NCBI GenBank assembly: GCA_045540015.1
Contig: JAZQGP010000041.1
Coordinates: 1 to 36,003, forward strand
Length of the DNA stretch: 36,003 bases
Direction of reading: 5' to 3'
From: UMGS1387 sp045540015
Lineage (GTDB): Bacteria > Bacillota > Clostridia > Oscillospirales > CAG-382
Within the stretch, counting starts at the first letter, position 1, and every line of letters starts with the position of its first letter. Under the pieces are notes generated by a model. The model made no database searches. It had not been told where the DNA came from and was given only the letters and a program-made list of their open reading frames with translations. Shown piece after piece: positions 13,699-21,901 of the stretch. A program made the translations under genes and the position numbers.

Positions 13699-15924
13699 CT
13701 ATTCATTGTAAATCCGTATTTCATTGATAATTGCACAAGGATCTCCGGTGGTTTGATGTACGGTGATTCGTACCTTTTTGGTCAATTGAGGGGCAAAGGA
13801 AACCACTGTTTTTCGTTTAAAATTGTCTTTGATTCGAGCAACGGTGTTCCATTGACCGTCATGATAGATTGCAATATCCACCTCTTTAATTGTGCCTGCA
13901 AAATGTGGGGCGTCCTGAAAAGAATAGAGAGGATAGGTTAAATCTGTTTCTGCTGTGATATGTATGGATGAGACTACTGCAGTTTGGCTGAGGGTTAAAG
14001 TAAGGCTTTGAGGCAGTCCGTCACTTGTGTCTGAAATCCATGCGTTGCATTCGTTTTCTACGGAGCGTATTTTTCCGTTAATGACGTTTTCTGCATATCC
14101 TCCAAGTACGGTGTTTTGTGAAGTCGCAGTAACAGTAGCGTTTCTTGCCAAGTCGTCAGGGTCATCGTTTTTAATTCCAAAAACAGTCTGGTCATCCTTA
14201 AGTAAAATCTGCTGCAGTTCTTTTATGTGCTGTGCATAAATATCCCGTGGAAATACCTGATATTTCTGACAAAGATAGGCTGCAGCTCCTGCTGCCTGAC
14301 CAAGAGTTGCAAGTGTGTTTTCCACTCTTGCAGAACCTAAGGCAAGATGGGAGAAAGAACCGCATCTAGATGCTACGAAAAGATTTTTAATATTCTTGGA
14401 ATAGATACAGCGATAAGGAATCTGACAGATGGGAATATGCATGTTCAAATGAAAGGGTCCTTCTTCACCTGAGTAGATACCTTTTATATTGTGTACATCA
14501 ATGCCCCAACCATGATAACTAATAACGTCCTCAAATGTGATTTTATTCGTACAATCGTTCTGGGTGAGCATGTAATCTCCAACCAGCCTGCGGTTTTCTC
14601 GCTTGGAGTTATGAAGTACAAGTTGTTTGAGGGTATAGTTTTGATATAAGTCTTTATTCTTATAAGAATTTTTCAGCCAGTCAAAGTAGCCTACGCCCAA
14701 TTGAACCAAAGCATCACGGGCAAATTCACTGTCCCACAAATCGTCAAAATCATTGGAGTTTTCCAGCCACCATTCCGAGGTCATTCCGTGTTTGGGTGTC
14801 CGGTATATATTTTCAGGCAACTTCACCGCCCAATCGGGAGCGGTAAAGCGAGAAACTGTTCCGCTATCTTGCATAACAAAATTACGGATTACAACATCTC
14901 CGCAAGTACATCCGCTCATGGTCAGAGTATCCGGAGTATCAGGGGCAAATGCTTCCTGAAATTCATGCTTTGCCTCTCTGCCCAAACGATATTTTGCACC
15001 GGCATAGTACCCCAACCAACCGTCACCGCTGCAATCTGCATACAATTTGCTTTCAAAACGATGCTGCTCAAGAGTCATTGTATTGGTACATAAAATGGAG
15101 GTAATGCAGTCATCTTTGGTTTCCGCGTTCATACACATTTCATTTAAAAATACGACAATGTTTGGTTCGTTGGCTACCAGATATTCAAGAGCACCTTGCC
15201 AAGTCAACATAAAATGCTCCCTTACACGCTTAATCTCATTGGCAATACCGGTTTCGTGATAGCCTAGATTTTTTCCGCCTGCACCATCAAACCCGATGGT
15301 GCCTTCGTCACTGGCGTTTCCACCGATAGCCGGACGGGAACAAATTAATGCCGTTTTTAAGCCCTTACGTGCTGCACTGATTGCTGCAGGCACACCGCCG
15401 GGACCGGCACCAACCACGACAAAATCCCATGTTCCCATGAAAATCGGTGTAGTATCCAAACCTTTGATGGCGGCGCGCTGTTTCAATAACACGGGAACTT
15501 CAGGAGATGGAGTAAAATCCATATCATTGGTTATTACTACTGCTGCGCAACGGGAAAGCCAGCCGGTTTTATCATGCAAAGAGAGCGTATGAGTTCCCTT
15601 TTTTAAATACATATCCCCGGCAATTTCCCAGTACCAGTAAAGAACAGGCATTTTTCCACAAACATTGCCAAGTTCTGCGCCGTCAGCAAGAAGTGTGAAC
15701 CGGCCCGGTGCCTCTGGATATTTCCAGTTTTTTGTCCTCACAAAAAATCGATAATAGCCGTCTTCTTTGACAGAAAATTTGGTTGTTGCATCCGCAACCG
15801 GTGTGCCGGGTGTATGATTTGCAATCAGATAAGGTTGTGCCATTTCTCTGACAAATTGCGTTTCTGTCTGCCACTCACCCGTGTTCTCAAATTCTACGGT
15901 ATCTAACCAGAGTGTTTCGCTCAT
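13699..15924 (-). CDS. FAD-dependent oxidoreductase with flanking beta domains
   Basis: A 741-aa cytoplasmic protein (no signal peptide). Residues 1-150 form a beta-sandwich, CBM-like domain. The FAD_oxidored-type domain begins at about 167 with WDFVVVGAGPGGVPAAISAARKG (GxGxxG at about 172-177), then AIGGNASDEGTIGFDGAGG and a second signature GSARVENTLATLGQAAGAAAYLCQ. The C-terminal about 130 residues resemble an F5/8 type C (discoidin-like) fold ending VRITVHQTTGDPCAIINEIRIY. Start: an ATG at 15939 is in frame, but GGAGG at 15933-15937 overlaps it and lies 8 nt from the ATG at 15924, which is preferred. The substrate is unknown; related proteins in gut bacteria sit in sugar loci. It is divergent from a PocR-AraC regulator. 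Confidence 0.82.
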   Translation of the reverse strand: MSETLWLDTVEFENTGEWQTETQFVREMAQPYLIANHTPGTPVADATTKFSVKEDGYYRFFVRTKNWKYPEAPGRFTLLADGAELGNVCGKMPVLYWYWEIAGDMYLKKGTHTLSLHDKTGWLSRCAAVVITNDMDFTPSPEVPVLLKQRAAIKGLDTTPIFMGTWDFVVVGAGPGGVPAAISAARKGLKTALICSRPAIGGNASDEGTIGFDGAGGKNLGYHETGIANEIKRVREHFMLTWQGALEYLVANEPNIVVFLNEMCMNAETKDDCITSILCTNTMTLEQHRFESKLYADCSGDGWLGYYAGAKYRLGREAKHEFQEAFAPDTPDTLTMSGCTCGDVVIRNFVMQDSGTVSRFTAPDWAVKLPENIYRTPKHGMTSEWWLENSNDFDDLWDSEFARDALVQLGVGYFDWLKNSYKNKDLYQNYTLKQLVLHNSKRENRRLVGDYMLTQNDCTNKITFEDVISYHGWGIDVHNIKGIYSGEEGPFHLNMHIPICQIPYRCIYSKNIKNLFVASRCGSFSHLALGSARVENTLATLGQAAGAAAYLCQKYQVFPRDIYAQHIKELQQILLKDDQTVFGIKNDDPDDLARNATVTATSQNTVLGGYAENVINGKIRSVENECNAWISDTSDGLPQSLTLTLSQTAVVSSIHITAETDLTYPLYSFQDAPHFAGTIKEVDIAIYHDGQWNTVARIKDNFKRKTVVSFAPQLTKKVRITVHQTTGDPCAIINEIRIYNE

Positions 15925-15951
15925 AACAAAAACCTCCATAACATTTTTTTA

Positions 15952-15966
15952 AAGTTAATGAAGTTA
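15952..15966. promoter_or_regulatory. Possible regulator-binding direct repeat
   Basis: AAGTTA is repeated at 15952-15957 and 15961-15966 in the divergent gap between the oxidoreductase and the AraC gene. Paired half-sites in this position would suit an AraC-type activator acting on the minus-strand gene, which lacks a good -35. Prediction only. Confidence 0.3.
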
Positions 15967-15971
15967 AATCA

Positions 15972-16000
15972 TTGACTTTTCTTTATTATAACATTATAAT
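15972..16000 (+). promoter_or_regulatory. Sigma-A promoter of the PocR-AraC gene
   Basis: TTGACT (15972-15977), 17-bp spacer, TATAAT (15995-16000). Transcription should start near 16007, about 49 nt before the ATG at 16056. Confidence 0.7.
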
Positions 16001-16055
16001 AATAGAAAAACTTTAAATTTATGCTATAATGATTTGTTTTTATGAGGGATTGACT

Positions 16056-16970
16056 ATGGAATGTTATGGAGATTTAATCCGACAATACATGCAGGAGGCA
16101 GAACGTGCAACCGGATGGGATTTAATTATTTATGATGATTACCACGTTTTGAGCGATGATCCAGAGTGGAAAGGGATATCCCAAATCAATAGATGGCACC
16201 TGAATAAGTTCTGCCTGAAAATCAAAGAAAATGCACGGTTGCAAAAGAGATGTGTGGCGCTGAAAAAATATTATAATAGAAAGGTGTTTTTGAGCAATGG
16301 TGTTTGTAAAAGCACCTGTTATTGTGGTGTTATAGAATATGCTGCGCCGATTATTGTGCATAATTGCATGGTTTGCGTGGTCGCTGCAACAGGTTATTTG
16401 GGGAATCTTTCTGCACGTATGACAGATATTTTAGCAAAGCGGACAGGACTTTCCTTAGAAGAGTTTACGGAATTGCGGCGTAGAACCTTGACTCTATGCG
16501 ATGAGGAAAAAGAGGAACAAATCATTGTTTATCTGCAAGTATTGGCAGCACTTTTAAGAGAACATATTTTACAAAAAACCAATATCATATCTCTATTTAA
16601 AGATGCGCAAAAGGATGGGCAAAATCAGCATGTTCTTCATGCCATTACCTATATTCAACAGAATTTTATGAAACCCATTTCCATTGCGCAGATTGCAAGA
16701 GAATGCAATGTCAGCTCGTCTTATCTTCAGCATCTTTTCTTAGAAAAAAAAGGTTATGGCATTTCACGGGAAATACGCAATTGCAGATTACACTATGCAA
16801 GTGAACTGTTGTGTACCACAGGCTATTCTGTAAAGTATATTGCGTTGACATGCGGATATCAAAATGTAGACTATTTCTCTACCGTATTTCATAAGTATTA
16901 TGGATTGACACCGCTGCAGTACAGAAGTAAATATACAAAAAAAGCAAAACATAAAGATAGAATTTATTGA
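16056..16970 (+). CDS. PocR-domain AraC family regulator
   Basis: A 304-aa regulator. Residues about 5-170 match the PocR ligand-binding domain: ATGWDLIIYDD, KENARLQKRCVALKKYYNRK and a Cys-rich CKSTCYCGVIEYAAPIIV that recalls the small-molecule pocket. Residues about 195-300 hold two AraC helix-turn-helix motifs (SIAQIARECNVSSSYLQHLF and SVKYIALTCGYQNVDYFSTVFHKYYGLTPLQYR). Start: an ATG at 16029 is in frame but overlaps a TATAAT sequence and has no ribosome site; GAGGGAT at 16044-16050 serves the ATG at 16056. It lies divergent to the FAD oxidoreductase and probably activates it in response to the oxidoreductase's pathway substrate. Confidence 0.86.
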   Translation: MECYGDLIRQYMQEAERATGWDLIIYDDYHVLSDDPEWKGISQINRWHLNKFCLKIKENARLQKRCVALKKYYNRKVFLSNGVCKSTCYCGVIEYAAPIIVHNCMVCVVAATGYLGNLSARMTDILAKRTGLSLEEFTELRRRTLTLCDEEKEEQIIVYLQVLAALLREHILQKTNIISLFKDAQKDGQNQHVLHAITYIQQNFMKPISIAQIARECNVSSSYLQHLFLEKKGYGISREIRNCRLHYASELLCTTGYSVKYIALTCGYQNVDYFSTVFHKYYGLTPLQYRSKYTKKAKHKDRIY

Positions 16971-16989
16971 GCTGTGTTTTTTTACTATA

Positions 16990-18165
16990 TTAACTATCAC
17001 TTCCGGGAATCACCAAGTCAAAATCAACTATACGTGAAAGTATGTAATTTGAAACATACATACCCTCAGGCGTAAATGCATACCCCCTTGCAGTTCTGTA
17101 AATATGTCCCGACGCAAGGAACGGTCTTATGCGATTTGCGTAAAGCTCATCAAAATCTCTACCGAAACGCTTTTTAAAGCGTGCACAGTTTATTCCCTCG
17201 GAAAGTCTGAATCTGAGCATTACATATTCAGCTATTCTTGCAGACGGCGGAATATCTATATACTCGTCAACAAGAGTTTCATTTACACGCTTATCGGGGT
17301 TAAAGCTATCGATATAGAGCTTTACGTCCTTTTTAAACGAAAAACGCTTTCCTGCAAAATACGAGTGTGCCGCAGGTCCAAAGCCAATATACTCATCGCA
17401 ATTCCAATATCGCATATTATGCTTACACTGTTTTCCTGTTACGGCAAAATTTGATATTTCATACTGCTTAAGCCCATGTGAAGAAAGCTCATCAACAGCG
17501 CTAAAATACATATCTCTTTCGACATCCTCGTTTGGAAGTGTAAGAGTATTTCTTGCGTACCAGAAGGGTGTTCCCTCCTCTATTTTCAGCCCGTAGAGAG
17601 AAACATGAGGAATATTCAGTTCATGAACGCATCTGAGCGTTTCAAGCAGGCTTTGTTTTGACTGTTCGGGAAGTCCGAACATAACATCAAGGCTTATATT
17701 TTCAAACTTAGCCTTTTTTGCATCAGCAACACAAGTATAAATATCATCAGCTGTGTGAACTCTGCCGCACATTTTTAAAAGTGCATCATCAAAGCTCTGA
17801 GCACCGATGCTGAGCCTGTTAACACCGCTTCGGTAAAAGCTTTTGAGCTTTTTTAAATCCACGGTTCCGGGATTTACCTCAATAGTAATTTCACATCTTG
17901 CCGAAAGCCTGAAACTCTTTTTGATTTTTTTCATCAGCGTGCCAAGCTGCGTTTGTGTAAGCAGACTCGGTGTTCCTCCGCCGAAATACACGCTTGTTAC
18001 AAGATACCCTTTTGTCTGAGTTTTATATTCATCCATATGCTTGCAGAGTGCTTTTACGTATTCTTCACGCATCTCTTCATCAGTCTGCGGCACAGAATAA
18101 AAATCGCAGTATTTACATTTGCTCACACAAAACGGTATATGAATATACAGTCCGAGACCTTTCAT
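16990..18165 (-). CDS. hemW: Radical SAM heme chaperone HemW
   Basis: A 391-aa protein, normal length for HemW (formerly called coproporphyrinogen oxidase-like). It starts MKGLGLYIHIPFCVSKCKYCDFYS, with the 4Fe-4S cysteines C13, C17 and C20 (CxxxCxxC), followed by YFGGGTPSLL (about 61-70) for SAM binding and the C-terminal HemW domain (FGPAAHSYFAGKRF region). HemW binds heme and passes it to apo-proteins; it is not an oxygen-independent coproporphyrinogen oxidase. AAGGGGA lies 5 nt upstream of the ATG. The gene follows lepA by 21 bp, and lepA-hemW is a common Firmicutes order. It is convergent with the PocR-AraC gene; no clear terminator separates them. Confidence 0.95.
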   Translation of the reverse strand: MKGLGLYIHIPFCVSKCKYCDFYSVPQTDEEMREEYVKALCKHMDEYKTQTKGYLVTSVYFGGGTPSLLTQTQLGTLMKKIKKSFRLSARCEITIEVNPGTVDLKKLKSFYRSGVNRLSIGAQSFDDALLKMCGRVHTADDIYTCVADAKKAKFENISLDVMFGLPEQSKQSLLETLRCVHELNIPHVSLYGLKIEEGTPFWYARNTLTLPNEDVERDMYFSAVDELSSHGLKQYEISNFAVTGKQCKHNMRYWNCDEYIGFGPAAHSYFAGKRFSFKKDVKLYIDSFNPDKRVNETLVDEYIDIPPSARIAEYVMLRFRLSEGINCARFKKRFGRDFDELYANRIRPFLASGHIYRTARGYAFTPEGMYVSNYILSRIVDFDLVIPGSDS

Positions 18166-18186
18166 ATTCGTCCCCTTATAATTTCT

Positions 18187-20010
18187 TTATTCATCATCAA
18201 ATTTTAAAACTGCCATGAATGCTTCCTGCGGTACCTCTACGCTACCGAACGAGCGCATTCTCTTTTTACCCTCTTTCTGCTTTTCAAGCAGCTTTTTCTT
18301 ACGGGTAATATCACCGCCGTAGCACTTTGCAAGAACGTCCTTGCGGAGTGCTTTTACTGTTTCTCGTGCAATGACCTTACCGCCGATTGCCGCCTGTATC
18401 GGTATTTCAAAGAGCTGACGCGGAATATTGTCCTTAAGTTTCTCGGCAATACGTCTTGCTCTTGCATACGCTTTTTCAGTATGAACAATAAACGACAGTG
18501 CATCGACAACCTCTCCGTTGAGAAGAATGTCGAGTTTTACAAGCTTTGACGGAGCATAGCCTGCAAGCTCATAGTCGAGAGATGCATAACCGCGTGTTTT
18601 GGATTTAAGTGCGTCGAAGAAGTCATAAACTATTTCGTTTAGAGGTAAAACATAGTGAAGCTCTGCACGGTTTGTATCAATATACTTCATATCCTTATAC
18701 GTTCCGCGTCTGTCCTGACACAGCTCCATTATACTTCCCACATATTCCGTAGGACAAATAATGCTTGCATTTACAATGGGTTCAGATACCTCTTCAACCT
18801 CATCACCCGTCGGGAAGTTTGAAGGATTATCAATATAGTAAACATCGCCGCTTCTGGGCTTAATCTTATAAATAACGCTTGGTGCGGTTGTGATAAGGTC
18901 GAGATTAAATTCACGCTCAAGTCTTTCCTCAAGAATTTCCATGTGCAAAAGTCCAAGGAAACCGCATCTGAAGCCAAAGCCAAGTGCCGTTGACGTTTCA
19001 GGCTCGTATGTTAAAGCCGCGTCATTAAGAGCAAGCTTTTCGAGTGCCTCTCTCAAGTCACCATACTTTGCTCCGTCTGCAGGATATACGCCGCTGAATA
19101 CAACGGGAAGTGCTTTCTTAAATCCGGGAAGCGCCTCTTTTGCAGGGTTGTCTGCAAGAGTTACGGTATCGCCGACACGTGTATCTCCTACTGCCTTGAT
19201 AGCAGCTGTTATATAGCCAACCTCACCTGCGTGAAGCTCGTCCGTCTTATGAAAGCCGAGCGGTTCAAGAAAACCGACTTCTGTTACTTCATACGTTGCT
19301 CCCGTTGACATAAGCTTTATAATATCGCCTGTTTTAACCTTTCCGTCATACACGCGTATATATACGACAACTCCGCGGTATGAATCGTAATACGAATCGA
19401 AAATAGGCGCCTTGAACGGGTCGTTTATATTACCTTTGGGTTCGGGTATATTCTTCACTACCTGAACAAGCACGTCCTCAATGTTAAGTCCTGCCTTTGC
19501 AGATACCGCAGGTGCTTCATCCGCAGGTATTCCTATAATATCTTCAATTTCTTTTCGTGTGCCCTCTATATTTGCACTCGGAAGGTCAATTTTATTTATG
19601 ACGGGAATAATCTCAAGGTTGTTATCAACTGCAAGGTAGGCATTGGCAAGCGTCTGAGCTTCGATACCCTGTGTTGAGTCAACAACAAGAAGCGCACCCT
19701 CGCATGCAGACAGTGAACGGGATACCTCGTAGTTAAAGTCAACGTGACCGGGAGTGTCTATAAGATTAAGGGTGTATTCCTCGCCCTCATAGGTGTAGGA
19801 AAGCTTTACGGCACGAGCCTTTATGGTAATGCCTCTTTCCCTCTCAAGGTCCATATTGTCGAGAATCTGGTCCTCCATCTCGCGCTTCTGAACGGTATCC
19901 GTTATTTCAAGAATACGGTCAGCAAGCGTGCTTTTGCCGTGGTCTATATGCGCTATTATGCAGAAATTTCTTATATGCTTTAAGTCTCTGTTATTGTTTG
20001 AGGCTGACAT
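18187..20010 (-). CDS. lepA: Elongation factor 4 (LepA), ribosome back-translocase GTPase
   Basis: A 607-aa translational GTPase of full family length. G1 is IAHIDHGKST (about 19-28), then the switch-I RGITIKA, G3 DTPGHVDF and G4 NKIDLP. Domain II follows, then the LepA-specific GFRCGFLGLLHMEI block, the RRGTYKDM region and the basic C-terminal domain ending in the conserved CYGGDITRKKKLLEKQKEGKKRM. It acts on stalled or mistranslocated ribosomes and is membrane-associated under some conditions. GGAGG is found about 7 nt upstream of the ATG. It has its own sigma-A promoter in the 80-bp gap after sigE. Confidence 0.97.
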   Translation of the reverse strand: MSASNNNRDLKHIRNFCIIAHIDHGKSTLADRILEITDTVQKREMEDQILDNMDLERERGITIKARAVKLSYTYEGEEYTLNLIDTPGHVDFNYEVSRSLSACEGALLVVDSTQGIEAQTLANAYLAVDNNLEIIPVINKIDLPSANIEGTRKEIEDIIGIPADEAPAVSAKAGLNIEDVLVQVVKNIPEPKGNINDPFKAPIFDSYYDSYRGVVVYIRVYDGKVKTGDIIKLMSTGATYEVTEVGFLEPLGFHKTDELHAGEVGYITAAIKAVGDTRVGDTVTLADNPAKEALPGFKKALPVVFSGVYPADGAKYGDLREALEKLALNDAALTYEPETSTALGFGFRCGFLGLLHMEILEERLEREFNLDLITTAPSVIYKIKPRSGDVYYIDNPSNFPTGDEVEEVSEPIVNASIICPTEYVGSIMELCQDRRGTYKDMKYIDTNRAELHYVLPLNEIVYDFFDALKSKTRGYASLDYELAGYAPSKLVKLDILLNGEVVDALSFIVHTEKAYARARRIAEKLKDNIPRQLFEIPIQAAIGGKVIARETVKALRKDVLAKCYGGDITRKKKLLEKQKEGKKRMRSFGSVEVPQEAFMAVLKFDDE

Positions 20011-20042
20011 AGTTTCCTCCGCTACTATTAATATATTAGTAC

Positions 20043-20071
20043 ATTATAACACATTTTAAAGCACAATTCAA
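20043..20071 (-). promoter_or_regulatory. Sigma-A promoter of lepA-hemW
   Basis: On the minus strand, TTGAAT (20071-20066) and TATAAT (20048-20043) are separated by 17 bp, about 33 bp before the lepA ATG. It gives vegetative expression independent of the sporulation genes upstream. Confidence 0.72.
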
Positions 20072-20090
20072 TAGCAAATATGAGAAAACT

Positions 20091-20882
20091 TTATCTGAGA
20101 AAAAATCCTTCGATTCTGTCACGCAAGTTTGAAATAATCTTCTTTTCGAGTCTTGAAATATACGACTGCGAAATGCCGAGCATATCCGCAACCTCCTTTT
20201 GTGTTTTCTCCTTTCCTTCCGGGTCATTAAGACCAAATCTGAGAGTTATAATATTTCTGTCTCGCTCCTCAAGGCTGTCAACCGCGCTTCTGATGATATT
20301 TCTCTCCTCTTCTTTTTCAATTCCGGCATGAACGGTATCCTCGTCCGTGCCGATAACGTCCGAAAGGAGCAACTCGTTTCCGTCCCAGTCGACATTCAGC
20401 GGTTCTTCGAGAGAAATGTCGCTCTTATAGTGCGAATTTTTACGGATAAACATGAGTATTTCATTTTCTATACATCTTGAAGCGTAAGTTGCAAGCTTTA
20501 TGTTTTTATCGGGCTTAAAGGTATTTATAGCCTTCATAAGTCCGAGGGTGCCTATTGATACAAGATCCTCAATGCCGATACCCGTGTTTTCAAATCTTTT
20601 TGCAATGTATACCACAAGTCTGAGATTCCTGACAATGAGCGTTTTTTTTATTTTTTCAGCCTCCTGCTCACTTGCATCTTTAAGCTCATCTATTATTTTT
20701 GCCTCCTGCAAAGGAGTGAGCGGTGCAGGCAGTGCCTCGCTTCCTCCTATGTAATACACAGCGTTTTCACCGAATATATCATAAAGCTGCCATATACTTA
20801 TATGGCGTCTGCTGTTTATACTTTCAAGCTTTTTTATTCTGATGATAACAAGCCATCTTCTGATTGTTTTAAACAAGTTCAT
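20091..20882 (-). CDS. sigE: Sporulation sigma factor SigE (pro-sigma-E)
   Basis: A 263-aa sigma-70-family factor. It carries the SigE hallmark VYYIGGSEALP, region 2 (NLRLVVYIAKRFENTGIGIEDLVSIGTLGLMKAINTF...LATYASRCIENEILMFIRK), the SigE-specific EPLNVDWDGNELLLSDV and region 4 with HTH ISQSYISRLEKKI. It directs early mother-cell transcription after cleavage of its pro-sequence. Start: frames extend upstream, but GGAGG at 20891-20895 serves the ATG at 20882. If cleavage is at the B. subtilis position, the pro-peptide is about 43 residues rather than 27. It lies 22 bp after spoIIGA, encoding its protease. Confidence 0.94.
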   Translation of the reverse strand: MNLFKTIRRWLVIIRIKKLESINSRRHISIWQLYDIFGENAVYYIGGSEALPAPLTPLQEAKIIDELKDASEQEAEKIKKTLIVRNLRLVVYIAKRFENTGIGIEDLVSIGTLGLMKAINTFKPDKNIKLATYASRCIENEILMFIRKNSHYKSDISLEEPLNVDWDGNELLLSDVIGTDEDTVHAGIEKEEERNIIRSAVDSLEERDRNIITLRFGLNDPEGKEKTQKEVADMLGISQSYISRLEKKIISNLRDRIEGFFLR

Positions 20883-20904
20883 AATAATAACCTCCAAAAT
20901 TTTA

Positions 20905-21759
20905 TCAAATAATTCCCGACACAAGGCAGTACGGAAATACGCCATCTGTGCCTTCGTAGGTGTTTTCATTTGTCATATCCAGCGCAAAGCATGCGTCTAT
21001 CTCATTTTTCTGCCCGTCTATATGTACATATGCTTTATCCGCACAAAAAGCACGCAGCACGTTTTGTCCAGCCGCTGTGCTGACGGGAACAAGACGCATT
21101 TTAAGCCTTGAAGCACTTACTGTATCGGGAAACCCATTACGGCAAAAACCACTGTAATACTCGCCCAAAAGCGTGCGGCAGCTTTCGCTTCTAACAACAA
21201 TTACCGGCTTTGAAGTATACGGGTCAAAAGCAAGATTTCCCGTATCGCACAAAAAACAAAATTCCTGTGTATTACCGAAAAGAGACGCTGTTACATTCAC
21301 TTTTTCATACTTTATTTTTCCCGGCAGAAAACGTGATAGTGCCGTAAATATAAAGCACATTACACCGCTTGCAAGAAGCATGGCAGGAAGTGAAATTGTG
21401 CTCTTCATACTTTCTGCTGCCATATACAGAACATTTGAGAGTGCCGTAAGTGCGCCTCCGAGAAGCATTGCCGATATATAAAAAACAACTACGCTCCTTA
21501 CGAACGCTTTTATTGATGCCGTTTTATAGCTGATTCTGCACATTACAAGTACAGTCATAACATTGCACAAAACAGCGAAAAATCCCGAAATTCCAAAAAA
21601 CACCGAGCAAAGCGAATAGACAGCTCCAATGAATGCCGACAGTGCCGCACGTCTGTATTTAGCAGAAATATGCAAAACACGTGAGCAAAGAATAATCACA
21701 AGAAAATCAGCAGCAAAGTTAATGAGAAAAAAGCTTTCTATATATAATTCAGTATGCAA
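20905..21759 (-). CDS. spoIIGA: Sigma-E processing peptidase SpoIIGA
   Basis: A 284-aa membrane aspartic protease that cleaves pro-sigma-E in the mother cell. The N-terminal half has about five TM helices; the C-terminal half carries the active-site motif LCDTGNLAFDPYTSKPVIVV, with the catalytic Asp of DTGN. Start: an ATG at 21795 is in frame, but GGAGG at 21770-21774 lies inside that extension. A TTG at 21759, 10 nt after it, gives HTELYIESFFLINFAADF, which fits the usual SpoIIGA N-terminus. It is followed at once by sigE. The divergent 142-bp gap upstream separates it from the SleC-like gene. Confidence 0.92.
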   Translation of the reverse strand: MHTELYIESFFLINFAADFLVIILCSRVLHISAKYRRAALSAFIGAVYSLCSVFFGISGFFAVLCNVMTVLVMCRISYKTASIKAFVRSVVVFYISAMLLGGALTALSNVLYMAAESMKSTISLPAMLLASGVMCFIFTALSRFLPGKIKYEKVNVTASLFGNTQEFCFLCDTGNLAFDPYTSKPVIVVRSESCRTLLGEYYSGFCRNGFPDTVSASRLKMRLVPVSTAAGQNVLRAFCADKAYVHIDGQKNEIDACFALDMTNENTYEGTDGVFPYCLVSGII

Positions 21760-21781
21760 AGAAACTCTACCTCCACAAAAA

Positions 21782-21825
21782 ATTATACGCTTCATTTCTG
21801 CAAAAACATGTCACATACAGGCGAA
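21782..21825 (-). promoter_or_regulatory. Putative Spo0A-type spoIIGA promoter
   Basis: On the minus strand TATAAT (21787-21782) is preceded at 21 bp by GTGACA (21814-21809), a 5/6 match to a -35 element with the over-long spacing known for spoIIG of B. subtilis (22 bp). AGGCGAA on the plus strand at 21819-21825 is one mismatch from the 0A box TGNCGAA and lies just upstream of that -35. The combination fits a Spo0A-activated sigma-A promoter. Confidence 0.4.
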
Positions 21826-21901
21826 AAGAAAAAAATATATCCGTCATAATCAAAGTGAAGTGCGGAATATAATTTATCAAAACAGCAAAAGGGGTGCATT
21901 T

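Noticed and set aside
13333..13941. 202-aa plus-strand open frame over the repeat and hairpin region
   Set aside because: It begins inside the direct repeat, runs through terminators and hairpins, overlaps the 3' end of the oxidoreductase on the opposite strand and has no family features.
21841..21901. Sigma-E or sigma-G promoter for the SleC-like gene
   Set aside because: Several AT-rich candidates (a TATAAT at 21868-21873, a CATAAT at 21845-21850) exist but none has a matching -35 at proper distance, so the choice would be arbitrary.
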